Virus record (IMG/VR): IMGVR_UViG_3300032291_002344
Location: 1 to 35,484 of that record
Reading direction: 5' to 3' (one strand)
Origin: a virus
Length of the DNA stretch: 35,484 nucleotides
How positions within the stretch are numbered: position 1 is the stretch's first letter; each line of letters starts with the position of its first letter. The notes below the pieces were generated by a model. That model searched no databases. It saw nothing but the letters and a program-made list of their open reading frames with translations, and was not told where the DNA came from. Positions 12,056 through 21,200 of the stretch are shown here, one piece after another. The translations under genes and the position numbers were made by a program.

Positions 12056-12250
12056 TTACTTCTTTAGTGCCATGAACCCGCAAGCCGTCCAAAATTTGTA
12101 CTCGTCAAATCGGTGGTTATCCCGCATCATTACGGGAATTAGGTTAGTTACCAATGTCCCTAAGGCTCTTGGGTCTATGTCTTGGCTGTTGCAATGCTTG
12201 AGAGTGTCGGCAATTGCCCCCGCTATGTCTTGGTAATCTTTGCGTGTCAT
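12056..12250 (-). CDS. Conserved small phage protein (MTRKDY type)
   Basis: The start is ATG 12250, preceded by AGAGGGA; an upstream frame from 12310 lacks a site. The 64-residue product begins MTRKDYQDIAGAIADTL and ends with NHRFDEYKFWTACG. The N-terminal M-T-R-K-D-(Y/F)-x-x-I-A-x-(A/T)-I and the final N-x-x-F-(D/N)-x-x-x-F-x-x-A-C-G recur in small phage proteins of unknown function. It is the first gene of the leftward cassette, next to the large divergent control region, so probably made early. Confidence 0.75.
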   Translation of the reverse strand: MTRKDYQDIAGAIADTLKHCNSQDIDPRALGTLVTNLIPVMMRDNHRFDEYKFWTACGFMALKK

Positions 12251-12445
12251 TGTGTCCCTCTTTCTTGTAAGTGTTCGGGGTAAATCCCGATATGAATACA
12301 TTATCGCCATCAGTAAGACAGTTCAAACACCAAGCAAGCACCTACACCTACCAAGCCCCATAAACCCCAATAGCCATAAGGGAAATAAAGTGTAACCAAA
12401 TTGCAATACAAAACAGACAGCAAAAGACACAGCCCGAAAGAAAAA

Positions 12446-12546
12446 GTTAGGTACGCCTAACACTGAGAACCATTCTCACAATCCCAAGCACCAAGACACA
12501 CAGCCCAACAAGTAATGAGAACCATTCTCACAATGTAGGCGAGCCT
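12446..12546. promoter_or_regulatory. Symmetric array of four palindromes (A-B-B-A')
   Basis: A is GTTAGG-TACG-CCTAAC (12446-12461). B is TGAGAA-CCA-TTCTCA (12464-12478), repeated at 12516-12530 within an identical 19-base direct repeat. A' is the weaker AGGC-GA-GCCT (12537-12546), sharing TAGG-N3-GCCT with A. Centres are 17.5, 52 and 18.5 bases apart. A resembles a DtxR/IdeR-type box and B a Fur-like box, by eye only. Confidence 0.7.
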
Positions 12547-12594
12547 GTGTGCTAACTACTGCAAGCGGGGTGGGTGTATTTTTTGGCGCTGATA

Positions 12595-12716
12595 GGTAGG
12601 GGTAGGGGTATCCCTTGCCGTATTTGTGGTGGAATAGTCACTGTGCGTGAAGCGAACAAGTGTTCGTGTGCTGGACAGATATCGGCAACTGGGCATCTGC
12701 CTCGCTACCCCCTACC
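12595..12716. repeat. Long-range inverted repeat of G-rich and C-rich arms
   Basis: The arm GGTAGGGGTAGG (12595-12606) is nearly the reverse complement of CTACCCCCTACC (12705-12716), with one extra base. The arms lie about 100 bases apart, and the LexA-like box lies between them. The left arm extends as GGGGTAGGGGTATCCC. Could form a hairpin or a paired regulatory structure. Confidence 0.45.
12653..12666. promoter_or_regulatory. LexA-like (SOS box) palindrome
   Basis: CGAAC-AAGT-GTTCG is the third copy in the window of the form CGAAC-N4-GTTCG (the others are at 10318-10346). It lies in the centre of the divergent control region, within the inverted repeat of 12595-12716. Confidence 0.6.
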
Positions 12717-13210
12717 ATAGTATCTGTATATCTGCGCTGTATACATGCACATTTGTGGCTGGAAAGTTGGCACGTGATTTAGTGCTAATTAGTGTGGGTG
12801 GCTGTGTGGTTTTGGTTGTTGTTTCTGTTGGCAAGTGTTATACAACGGCGCATGTTGCGGAAAGAAAAAAACAGAAAAAAAAGAAGCACTGAACGAGGGT
12901 GTCAGACGTTAGCGACATTGCTTCTCCTTCTTTGCGAGCAAGCCCAACGGGCGCGCTAGTTCATTTCCGCTGTGTTCGGCACTCTACAAATAGCAGTACG
13001 TTGCTCTCCCCCACAGTTCCCGTCCCCACGGAAGGTCGCCGTAGCATATTTCAGCCGACACCTTTGTTTGATGATATACCGTTCATCACGCTGCTCTCCT
13101 ATTTCAAAGAATAGAAGTCAACCCAGGTTCCCCTGTTTACGCCCCGCACCATGCAAACGGTGTACAGCCATGCGTGCATCGCTATCTCCCGACAGTGACG
13201 ACTTGTGAAG

Positions 13211-13239
13211 TTGAACAAGAGAGTACCAGTTTATGTTAT
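13211..13239 (+). promoter_or_regulatory. Promoter placed for a leaderless transcript
   Basis: TTGAAC (13211-13216), a 17-base spacer and TGTTAT (13234-13239). The ATG at 13250 lies only 10 bases past the -10, where transcription should start, and no Shine-Dalgarno sequence is present. Leaderless messages are common in actinobacteria. Confidence 0.5.
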
Positions 13240-13249
13240 TCTTTGCAAC

Positions 13250-13591
13250 ATGGCTACAGCAAAAAAGAAAGCACCTGCAAAGAAGGCAGCACCAGCAAAA
13301 CCCAACTATCAAGGTTCATTGGCAGACTACAAAGCCTCAGTAAAAAAACCATCTGCATCAGATGCATCAGAATTTGAAAACGAATACTTTATCCGACAGG
13401 GCAAAGCATACGTGCGTCTTGCTTCTTCTGGTGATGTGATGGGACCATACTCGATTAACTCTGCTGCTGGAAGAACAGCGTTAGGCAACCAGGGTGGCGG
13501 TTTCGGTGGTGCGCGTGGTGCGCGTGGCAACTCTGGTTCAGGTGGCGGTATGCGTGGCGGTGGCGGAGCCATGTTGGGTCGCGGCAAATAA
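13250..13591 (+). CDS. Basic protein with histone-like Lys/Ala/Pro tail and Gly-rich end
   Basis: The start at ATG 13250 is fixed by a promoter-like sequence just upstream; a GTG at 13205 is less likely. The 113-residue product begins MATAKKKAPAKKAAPAKP, a Lys/Ala/Pro tail like those of histone H1 and actinobacterial HU. The central domain (FENEYFIRQGKAYVRLASS) is small and mixed. The end is Gly/Arg-rich with RGARG and MRGGGG segments that could bind nucleic acid. It may condense or coat DNA in packaging or be a virion protein. It is the first rightward gene of the late region. No family is recognised. Confidence 0.7.
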   Translation: MATAKKKAPAKKAAPAKPNYQGSLADYKASVKKPSASDASEFENEYFIRQGKAYVRLASSGDVMGPYSINSAAGRTALGNQGGGFGGARGARGNSGSGGGMRGGGGAMLGRGK

Positions 13592-13653
13592 GCAATTATG
13601 TGTTACAGTTTTCTTTAGGTACCAAATACATCTCTAAAGACTAAGGAAAAACA

Positions 13654-13971
13654 ATGGCAGCAAAAAAGGCAGCACCAAAACCACCAACATCAATGGCAGC
13701 AAAGAATTCAACCAAAAAGAATTCAACCCCAAAAAAGTCTGGTGGTTCAATGGCTGATACAACCCCTGCACAAAAAAAGAAAGTCGCTTCCGAAAAGGCT
13801 TACAGCACACAAATGGGTGTTGCTACACGCAAAGCCATCTTTGAATATTCAAAAAGTAAAGACCCAAGCAAAATGGGTTTTATTCCTGGTTATGTAGTGA
13901 AAGATGCAAAAGCCAAATTTGACAAGATGTGGAAAATGCAAGGCGGTGGACCTGCCTCGCGCAAAAAGTAA
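13654..13971 (+). CDS. Lys-rich basic protein upstream of the terminase
   Basis: A 105-residue protein with about a quarter Lys. It opens with MAAKKAAPKPPTSMAAK and a Thr/Ser/Lys-rich linker, then has a more ordered C-terminal part (KKVASEKAYSTQMGVATRKAIFEYSKSKDP, GYVVKDAKAKFDKMWKM). The C-terminal 60 residues could fold as a helical DNA-binding domain. With its basic neighbour it may form a small-terminase-like or packaging accessory. An AAGGAAAAAC site precedes the ATG, and a terminator follows the gene. Function inferred from charge and place only. Confidence 0.68.
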   Translation: MAAKKAAPKPPTSMAAKNSTKKNSTPKKSGGSMADTTPAQKKKVASEKAYSTQMGVATRKAIFEYSKSKDPSKMGFIPGYVVKDAKAKFDKMWKMQGGGPASRKK

Positions 13972-13994
13972 TTCCCTATCACCTCGGTGATAAC

Positions 13995-14027
13995 AAGACC
14001 CCTGCTGAAAAGTGGGGGTCTTTTGTT
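13995..14027 (+). terminator. Intrinsic terminator before the terminase gene
   Basis: The stem AAGACCCC (13995-14002) pairs with GGGGTCTT (14015-14022), followed by TTTGTTT. A second small palindrome, TATCAC-CTCG-GTGATA, lies just before it (about 13977-13992). It separates the two basic-protein genes from the terminase. Confidence 0.85.
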
Positions 14028-14033
14028 TATACC

Positions 14034-14042
14034 TGCTAGATT
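14034..14042 (+). promoter_or_regulatory. Extended -10 promoter for the terminase
   Basis: TG-C-TAGATT lies just after the terminator, 10 bases before the ATG at 14053. No clear -35 is visible. The same TGCTA(T/G)A core recurs at 16037 and 28427. The message would be nearly leaderless. Confidence 0.4.
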
Positions 14043-14052
14043 ACAAACACAC

Positions 14053-16026
14053 ATGGCACAGGGAATTCGTAAGGTTCCAGCAAACGACAAAGCACGTTTC
14101 TGGCAAGCAATCCACTCAGGACACACAACATTAGACGCATGCCGCATCGCAGGCGTACACCCCAACACAGGTTACAACTGGATAAAGAAATCTAAAGTAG
14201 CCAAAGCAAACGCAGATGTTGCAGCAATCGAACTCACGAAACACACCCGTCGTCAAGGTGGCGTCCAATGGGAAGACGCAATGGATTTGGCTGAAGCAGC
14301 AGACCTACCACCAGCCATACCATTAGACCGTCTCACCCCAGAAGCACGCAGAGGATTAGATGACTTCCAATTCTTTAGAGAGCACTACCTAGGACGCGTG
14401 TCTGCCCCTTGGCAAGTAGAAGCCGCACTAGAAATAGTTATGTCCCTAGACAGTGAAGAAAAAGAATTTATCTGCCTAAACGTCCCACCTGGCGCTGGCA
14501 AATCAACTTTGTTCCACGATGTTGCCGTATGGGCAATAGTAAAGAACCGTGCCATCCGCGTACTCATCGGCTCCGCCAACCAAAACCTAGCCAAAATGTA
14601 CAGCCGACGTATCCGTGAAACCCTAGAACGCCCCAACCCTATGCTCGCTGACACAGAACTAGTCAAGAAAGGTTTAGCAGTAGACGCATTGGGCTGCCTT
14701 TCTATTGACTACGGGCGTTTCAAACCAGCAGACAAAGGTGCGCTATGGCGTGCCGAAGAATTCATTGTTGAACAACTAGACGGCAACGGGCTAGACAACA
14801 AAGAACCAACCGTCCGTGCATACGGAATAGACGCAGAATTTATTGGACACCGTGCAGACCTCTGCCTCTTTGACGACGTAGCCTCCACAGAGAACGCACG
14901 CGAATCCACAGCCCGTGACAAACTCCTAGAACGCTGGGACTCTATGGCAGAAGCACGTGTAGACCCAGGCGGCACCCTAGTGGTAGTCGGACAAAGGCTC
15001 GGCTCAGGCGACCTGTACGCCCACTGTCTAAACAAAGTAACGTATGACTTAGACGAAGACGATTATGATGGCGAAGATGTCACAACTTCCAATGTGCTTG
15101 AGAAGCCTGAACCCACCAAGAAACAAAAATATAAGCATATTATTTACAAGGCGTACTACGAAGACTTGGATACTGGTCCTAAGTCCAGGCGTCTTGACTC
15201 GCCTGCTTACCCTGATGGACCGCTACTTGACCCCAAAAGGCTTTCGTGGAAAGACCTCTCGTATCTCCGTTCTTCAAACAATGAACGATTCCGTGTCATC
15301 TACCAACAAGAAGACCTCGCAGACGAAACATATCTTGTTGATAGAACATGGATTACAGGCGGACTAGGACAAGACGGCGTACTGTACTCAGGGTGCATAG
15401 ACAACGAACGTCTACCAGAACACATCCCACCAGGATTACGTGCCCCAGTCATCTCCATCATCAGCATCGACCCATCCCCAACCCAATTCTGGGGACTCAT
15501 CTGGATGCTCTACCAACCAGAACACAACCTGTATCACATCGTAGACATCCAAAGAACCAAACTCACAGCAGAAAACCTCCTCGGATACAACACAACCGAC
15601 GGCTCATTCACAGGAATACTCCAAGACTGGTGCGAACGCGCCGACTATCTTGGCTATCCCGTGTCCCACATCATCGTAGAAATCAACGCAGCCCAACGAT
15701 TCCTACTCCAACACGACTTTGTTCGCAAATGGACAGCCAAATGGGGTGTCAACATCCTCCCCCACACCACATCACGCAACAAACTAGACCAAAACCTAGG
15801 AATCGAAGCAATCATCCCAACACTTGTACGCTCAGGTTCACTGCGGCTACCCACAATGCGCGGAAACTGGAAGACACTTGCCCTAGTAGACGAACTTTGC
15901 AAGTGGACCCGCGACAAAAAGAACGGAACCGACCTAGCAATGGCGTTATGGTTTGCATGTCTGCATGCACCTAACCTCACAACGATAAAAAGACCACCAA
16001 GACAGTGGCGACCCTCATGGATATAA
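14053..16026 (+). CDS. terL: Terminase large subunit
   Basis: A 657-residue ATPase-nuclease that packages phage DNA into heads. Walker A is NVPPGAGKST (143-152). Walker B is DLCLFDDV (269-276), with Asp-Asp in place of the common Asp-Glu. The coupling segment is VVGQRLGSGD (311-320). The C-terminal nuclease has ISIDPSP (Asp473), IIVEINA and a late D-K-K-N-G-T-D-L segment. The N-terminal 50 residues form a helix-turn-helix (TLDACRIAGVHPNTGYNWIKKSK), unusual in TerL and more typical of small terminase subunits. No separate small subunit is recognised nearby. Codon choice changes abruptly at about 15065-15350. The start is ATG 14053 because upstream codons fall in the terminator. Confidence 0.93.
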   Translation: MAQGIRKVPANDKARFWQAIHSGHTTLDACRIAGVHPNTGYNWIKKSKVAKANADVAAIELTKHTRRQGGVQWEDAMDLAEAADLPPAIPLDRLTPEARRGLDDFQFFREHYLGRVSAPWQVEAALEIVMSLDSEEKEFICLNVPPGAGKSTLFHDVAVWAIVKNRAIRVLIGSANQNLAKMYSRRIRETLERPNPMLADTELVKKGLAVDALGCLSIDYGRFKPADKGALWRAEEFIVEQLDGNGLDNKEPTVRAYGIDAEFIGHRADLCLFDDVASTENARESTARDKLLERWDSMAEARVDPGGTLVVVGQRLGSGDLYAHCLNKVTYDLDEDDYDGEDVTTSNVLEKPEPTKKQKYKHIIYKAYYEDLDTGPKSRRLDSPAYPDGPLLDPKRLSWKDLSYLRSSNNERFRVIYQQEDLADETYLVDRTWITGGLGQDGVLYSGCIDNERLPEHIPPGLRAPVISIISIDPSPTQFWGLIWMLYQPEHNLYHIVDIQRTKLTAENLLGYNTTDGSFTGILQDWCERADYLGYPVSHIIVEINAAQRFLLQHDFVRKWTAKWGVNILPHTTSRNKLDQNLGIEAIIPTLVRSGSLRLPTMRGNWKTLALVDELCKWTRDKKNGTDLAMALWFACLHAPNLTTIKRPPRQWRPSWI

Positions 16027-16036
16027 CACTTGTGTA

Positions 16037-16045
16037 TGCTATAAC
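16037..16045 (+). promoter_or_regulatory. Extended -10 promoter before the portal gene
   Basis: TG-C-TATAAC lies between terL and the portal gene, about 30 bases before the GTG start. No convincing -35 is present. An AAAGG ribosome site follows at about 16063. Confidence 0.45.
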
Positions 16046-16075
16046 CACCAGGTTTAACATCGCAAAGGTTGATTA

Positions 16076-17899
16076 GTGGCAATTACCGTCGAAGAAATTG
16101 TAAGTCTCTACAAATCACGTCGAGAAACACAGGGACCAGTGCTCGCACAAATGCGCCGCGTCCGCGACCTAGCAAACGGAGACGTCATCGTACCGTTGAA
16201 CGAGTTAGACCGCAACGCACGCACCTCAACAGCCAACCTGCTCGTACAAGGCTTAGACCAAACGTCTATGCGTGTCGCATCCACGATGCCAATGCCATAC
16301 TTTCCGCCAGTAAAAGAAGGCAACGAGCGAAGCAAAGAACTATCACGCACCCGCCGCAAAGCAATCCTATCCATGTGGGATACAAACAAAATGGATTTGA
16401 AAATGCGACGCCGCGCACGTCACCTTCTCGCATACTCGTCAAGCCCAGTTATGCTGCGTCCCGATTTCAAAAACCTGATGCCAAAATGGTCAGTGCGAAA
16501 CCCTCTTGACACTTACGCTGCACCATCTGACGACCCAGACAACCTAGTCCCAGACGACTGCATCTTCACCTATCTCAAGCCAGCATCATGGCTCATCTCT
16601 AACTACGGCGAACAAGTCATCGGACGCTTGCGCATGGGCAAAGTACGCTTCGACACCCAATACGTCATCCTTGAATACGTTGATGAGAACGAAATCATTT
16701 GCTGTGTGATGGGTCCAGAGAACACTCAAACACTTTCACCAGAAGAACGCTCTGGCATGGAAGTGGTAGAACTAGAACGCATCCCAAACCGTGCAGGAAT
16801 CCCACTAGCAGTTGTCCCACAACGCATCACCCTTGACCTTCCTCGCGGACAGTTCGACGGTGTTATGGGCATGTACTACACACGTGCTCGTTTGCAAGCA
16901 CTCACAGAAATTGCTATCGAACGCGGTATCTTCCCAGACGAATACTTGATTGCACGCCCAGGCGAGAACCCAGAAATATTGCAGATTGCCGATGGTAAGA
17001 CAGGACAACTTGGTGTTGTTAAGGGTGGCGACATTCAACAGTTGCAATCAAACCCTGGATACAAAACAGACGTAGCCCTAGACCGCTTGGAACGCCAAGA
17101 GCGTCTTGAAGGTGCAATCCCTGCCGAGTTCGGTGGCGAATCAGGAACCAACATCCGCACAGGTCGCCGTGGCGAATCAGTCCTTTCCGCAACCGTAGAC
17201 TTCCGCGTACAAGAAGCACAATCAATTTTTTCTCAATCACTCCTTGAAGAAGACAAGATTGCTATTGCTCTGGAAAAATCGTATTTCGGAAACATGTCCA
17301 AATCGTTCTTCATGCCAGGACGCCAATCAAGCGGACGCATAGATTACATCCCAAACAAAATCTGGGAAACAGACTTCCACTACGTCAACTACCCATCATC
17401 AGGTGCAGACGTTAACGGACTTATCGTTGGACTTGGTCAACGTCTCGGAACGGGACTTATGTCTAAAGAATCCGCACGTGAAGCCGACCCACTTATCTCT
17501 GACCCAGAGTTGGAAAAGGACCGCATCACCGCAGAGTCAGTAGAAGCAGCATTGCTATCTTCTATCCAAACGCAAGCCGCAGACCCTAACGGACCATACC
17601 AACCAGAAGACCTTGCATACTTAACCAAACTTACATTGGAAGAAAACGTGCCACTACACGAGGCTGTAACTCGAACCAACGAACGCGCACAACAACGCCA
17701 AGCAACACCAGTAGAACCTGGCGCACCAGAAGCAATGCCAGGACTAGCAATGCCAGGAATGGGTGCAGAGCAACCAACAGCAGGTGGACCAGCAGGAATT
17801 GAAGGATTACTGTCACAACTTGGCGGACCACCTGCAGGAGCAGCAGCACAACCAGGAACACCTGGCGGAGTACTCTCACTAGCAGGTAGGTTAGGTTAA
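16076..17899 (+). CDS. Portal protein
   Basis: A 607-residue protein directly after the terminase, the normal place for the portal, which forms the dodecameric DNA channel of the head. It opens with a helical segment (VEEIVSLYKSRRE) and has long helix-rich stretches with many Arg/Glu. A region near residues 240-300 (VPQRITLDLPRGQFDGVMGMYYTRARLQ) fits the portal wing and stem. The last 100 residues are Pro/Gly/Ala-rich and probably disordered. The start is GTG 16076 after AAAGG, although no other start in frame lies nearby. The identity is based on gene order and general features. Confidence 0.82.
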   Translation: MAITVEEIVSLYKSRRETQGPVLAQMRRVRDLANGDVIVPLNELDRNARTSTANLLVQGLDQTSMRVASTMPMPYFPPVKEGNERSKELSRTRRKAILSMWDTNKMDLKMRRRARHLLAYSSSPVMLRPDFKNLMPKWSVRNPLDTYAAPSDDPDNLVPDDCIFTYLKPASWLISNYGEQVIGRLRMGKVRFDTQYVILEYVDENEIICCVMGPENTQTLSPEERSGMEVVELERIPNRAGIPLAVVPQRITLDLPRGQFDGVMGMYYTRARLQALTEIAIERGIFPDEYLIARPGENPEILQIADGKTGQLGVVKGGDIQQLQSNPGYKTDVALDRLERQERLEGAIPAEFGGESGTNIRTGRRGESVLSATVDFRVQEAQSIFSQSLLEEDKIAIALEKSYFGNMSKSFFMPGRQSSGRIDYIPNKIWETDFHYVNYPSSGADVNGLIVGLGQRLGTGLMSKESAREADPLISDPELEKDRITAESVEAALLSSIQTQAADPNGPYQPEDLAYLTKLTLEENVPLHEAVTRTNERAQQRQATPVEPGAPEAMPGLAMPGMGAEQPTAGGPAGIEGLLSQLGGPPAGAAAQPGTPGGVLSLAGRLG

Positions 17900-18291
17900 T
17901 GGCAAAGCAATATCCAAATCGTACAGACCTTCGCAACACAGCAAAACTTCCAGCAAAAGCAGCCACAGGTCAAACCTATGGTGAAGCAGGAAAACAACTT
18001 GCTGCACAACGCGCAATACCAATGGCAGCCCCACCAACAGCCGTAGCACCAACCGCTACACCACGAGTAGCCCCAGGTTCAATGGGACCACTCTCACGCC
18101 CAACAGAACGCCCAATGGAACCCGTAACTGCTGGCGCACCATTCGGTCCAGGGAACACCCCACAAGGAATGCAATACATGGGACCACGCAACAGCGACCC
18201 AATCCTTGACGAACTACGCGCCCTTTACTCCCAATATCCAAATGAAGATTTAGCAAACATGTTGGACTCATACATCCGCGAAGGGTACTAA
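17899..18291 (+). CDS. Pro/Ala-rich small structural protein
   Basis: A 130-residue protein. The middle (residues 40-95) is dominated by Pro, Ala, Thr and Gly. The last 30 residues (DPILDELRALYSQYPNEDLANMLDSYI) form an acidic amphipathic helix. It begins at an ATG overlapping the portal stop (TAATG) and its own stop overlaps the next start, so it is translated with them. The helix might dock onto the portal or the giant protein. No family is recognised. Confidence 0.65.
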   Translation: MAKQYPNRTDLRNTAKLPAKAATGQTYGEAGKQLAAQRAIPMAAPPTAVAPTATPRVAPGSMGPLSRPTERPMEPVTAGAPFGPGNTPQGMQYMGPRNSDPILDELRALYSQYPNEDLANMLDSYIREGY

Positions 18292-21200
18292 TGCTCAATT
18301 TTTTTAACCCATTTGATTCAGTAGATAACGCAAAAAACAATAAAGCGGCACAAGCCAACATTGCTGCACAAGCAAAAATTGCACAAACCGCTACCCCGCA
18401 ACAAGCAGAAGCAGTAGCACAAATCTACAGGCAGTCACCTTGGGTTCCGCCAAGTGTCATTTTGTCATTGGCTAAAGGCAATGCATCGGCACAAGCAACT
18501 GATGCCATTTCTGGTGTTGCAGGAAAAGATTACGTTACAACCAACACACCAAACAAACAACCAAAACAATCATGGTTTGAACGCAACGTGTATGGCAAAG
18601 TAAAAGCAACATCACGTTACGCATTTGCTGCGTTGCAATTCACCCCAGACTTAGTACAAAATGCGGCGTCACAAGCATTTTCTAACAACGACCCTGCTGG
18701 CGTGGACGGATGGTTTAAGTCAACACAACTTGGAACGATGGTTTCAGGGGACAACACTGGACAAGGATTTTTCTTTGGTGGGGAAGCCGCAGAAAATCAA
18801 GCCAAACGCGCCAGAGAATTCCGTGGAACCATCAACGACCACGCATGGACAATTGGTCGTGGTGCAGCAGAAATTGTTTTCACACCTGGTTCACGCGAAT
18901 ATTCTTTGCTTTCAGGATTCATTGACGGTTCTGTAAACCTTTTTGCTGACCCAACAATGTATGTAGGTCAAGCACTCAAAGCCGCCAAAACAGGAACCTA
19001 TCTTGAAGAAGGCGTCAAAGGTGTTAAAGGTCTTTACGGCACAAAGACAGTAACCAAAGCACTTGCCAAAGAATTCGCAGAACGTGGGATTGTCACATCT
19101 GATGTTGTCCCTGGAATCACAAAAGCGCAAGCAGCCGCAGCATCAAAAATTGCTCGTAGCGCCGCAGGGTTGACCAGCGCAGAATCCGCAACATTTCGCG
19201 ATTCAGATTTTTTCAAATGGTTTGACAAAAGCAAACCAGCCCAACGTTTTGCTAAACGCTTTGCAGGATATGCAAAAACAGCATCAGACAACATTGCTAC
19301 AAAGGGTTTGACTGGAAAAGCAGCACTTCGCGAACGCCGCCTTGCAGCACTTAAAATCATGGAAGACATGCCAGAGGGTTCAATCACCCCAGAAGTAGCC
19401 ATGATGTTTGCCAATGCAGACACCCCACTAAAAGTAAAAGCAACACTTGGTTCAATTGCAACTCTTGGCATTCCAGCAACAGACATGCGCGGCATCAAAC
19501 AAATCGGCGAAGTACGCGGCGTGACCATTGGACAACATTTCAAAGAACAAATCCCTCTTTATCGCACGTTACGTAATAGCAGATTTTTTACACAAATCCC
19601 AACCGAGTCATTGCTTAGAACAACTACTGGAATTGACCGAACAAAAACCATTCACACCTTGCGCAAATATATGCAAGGCATGGGAATCCACACCGCCAAC
19701 CCTGGCGCTTACGAAAACATCATGTCCCAGGCAATGGAAGTAATGAGTGACCCCAACACTGCTACACGCCGCATGAAAATGGAAGAACTATTTTTAGGAT
19801 TTTTAGACACAATTACCGACAATGTTGGCGGCGATAAATCTATATCTAAAGCAGCATACGAAAAAGTAAAAGAAGACATCGCTAACATGCGAGCATTTGC
19901 CAACGATGCTGCTGGTCAACCAATGGACGGCGGAGCATTTGCAATGTTACGCGAATATCTACCAGAAGAACAACTTGCACGTTTGCGCGAAAAATATGAC
20001 GACGCAGCATTAGAGCGTTTGCAGTTCAATGATGCTGCTGCGCTTATACAAATGATTGATGACATGCATGTTCTGCCCGATTTTAGAAAATTCCGTGCAA
20101 TGTCTAAAAACACTTTTACTAACCGCGCATTAAAAAAAGTTGGCTTTGACGGCAAAACATTTTTACGAACAAAAGACGGAGAAGTCAACGCTGTTCTTGG
20201 TGCAGTAGAACAATTCCAACAAGAAATATGGAAACCAGCAGTACTTGCCACTGGCGGTTTCATTGTCCGAAACATGATTGACTCCCACATCCGTATTGCT
20301 GCAAGTGGTTACCAAGGATTTTTTAGTCACCCATTTCAATTCATTCAAACAATGCTTGGCAACCGATTCATTGGCGCATTGACCGAAGCAGAAAACGGCG
20401 GAGCAAAAGTCTACGAAGACATTGGCGACCAAATGACAAGGCGTTGGTCAACCGATATTTTAGATGACTATGCCGCATCAACAAGTTCAAACGTTCAACG
20501 CAACATGCAAGACCCTTATGCCGCTAATGAAACTCTTGTCCGCAACGAAAACTTTGGTCTTGTCAACCGCGGCAACGACCAAACAGCACACACCATCGGA
20601 TATATAGACGGAATGGGCGCCATCGCCACAGACCCAGTGATGAGTCTTCTTGCACGCTATTGGCATCTTGGTCCAGAAGAACGCATTGCACGAGTAAACG
20701 AATATCTAAGTAGCCCAGAAGGCGCAAAATCACGACAATGGATACTTGACCACTACAAAAATGGGCGACGTGTAGCCGACCCACAAACAGGCAGACATAT
20801 ATTCATAGATGACCTTGGCGATTTAACTGACGCACAGCGTCTTGCAAACTGGGTAGAACGTCAAGCATCTGCAGAAGTATCAAACATTCTTCGTGGCGAC
20901 TTACAAGAAGGCGCTATTGACGCTGACCTACAATTCATCGTTGGTCATGACCGTGTTCCGCTGATGGAAAACATTGGTGGCGGAACAACAGGTTTACCAG
21001 CAGATGAAGTACGTATCGCCCCACGCGAAACACAACGCTTAGATTCAGTGACGTATGCCCCTGGCACGCGCGGGCGCGGTGTAGGTGCAACAGTAGAACT
21101 TGGATTAACTGATGCAGGAAAAGCAAAAGAAGGCATCATTACCCGAATTGACACAGTAGAAGTCCCAGACCCATTCAACCCAGGTTCAACAATCCCTGTT

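Larger units (their letters stand above)
12251..13249. other. Divergent non-coding control region, about 1 kb
   Basis: There is no well-supported gene between the leftward cassette and the rightward late genes. The left part is C-rich on the given strand (G 7, C 22 in 12301-12360) and the right part G-rich (G 22, C 4 in 12781-12840). It holds the palindrome array at 12446-12550, the inverted repeat at 12595-12716, the LexA-like box at 12653, and a purine run at 12859-12884. A weak leftward promoter (TTGAAC with GATAAT at 12300-12305) may serve the gene at 12250. Nothing clear is seen between 12890 and 13200. Confidence 0.7.

Noticed and set aside
12647-12892. An 81-residue rightward frame with a hydrophobic stretch in the divergent region
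   Set aside because: It starts at a GTG just before the LexA-like box, has no ribosome site, and its hydrophobicity follows from the T/G-rich strand. It is more likely non-coding regulatory DNA.
12899-13208. Two overlapping rightward frames of 71 and 78 residues
   Set aside because: Ser/Pro/Arg-rich composition without conserved patterns, no ribosome site and no fit with neighbouring genes.
15348-15974. A 208-residue Arg/Thr/Pro-rich frame inside the terminase
   Set aside because: It is an out-of-frame reading of the A/C-ending codon stretch, with improbable composition, inside the terminase nuclease domain.
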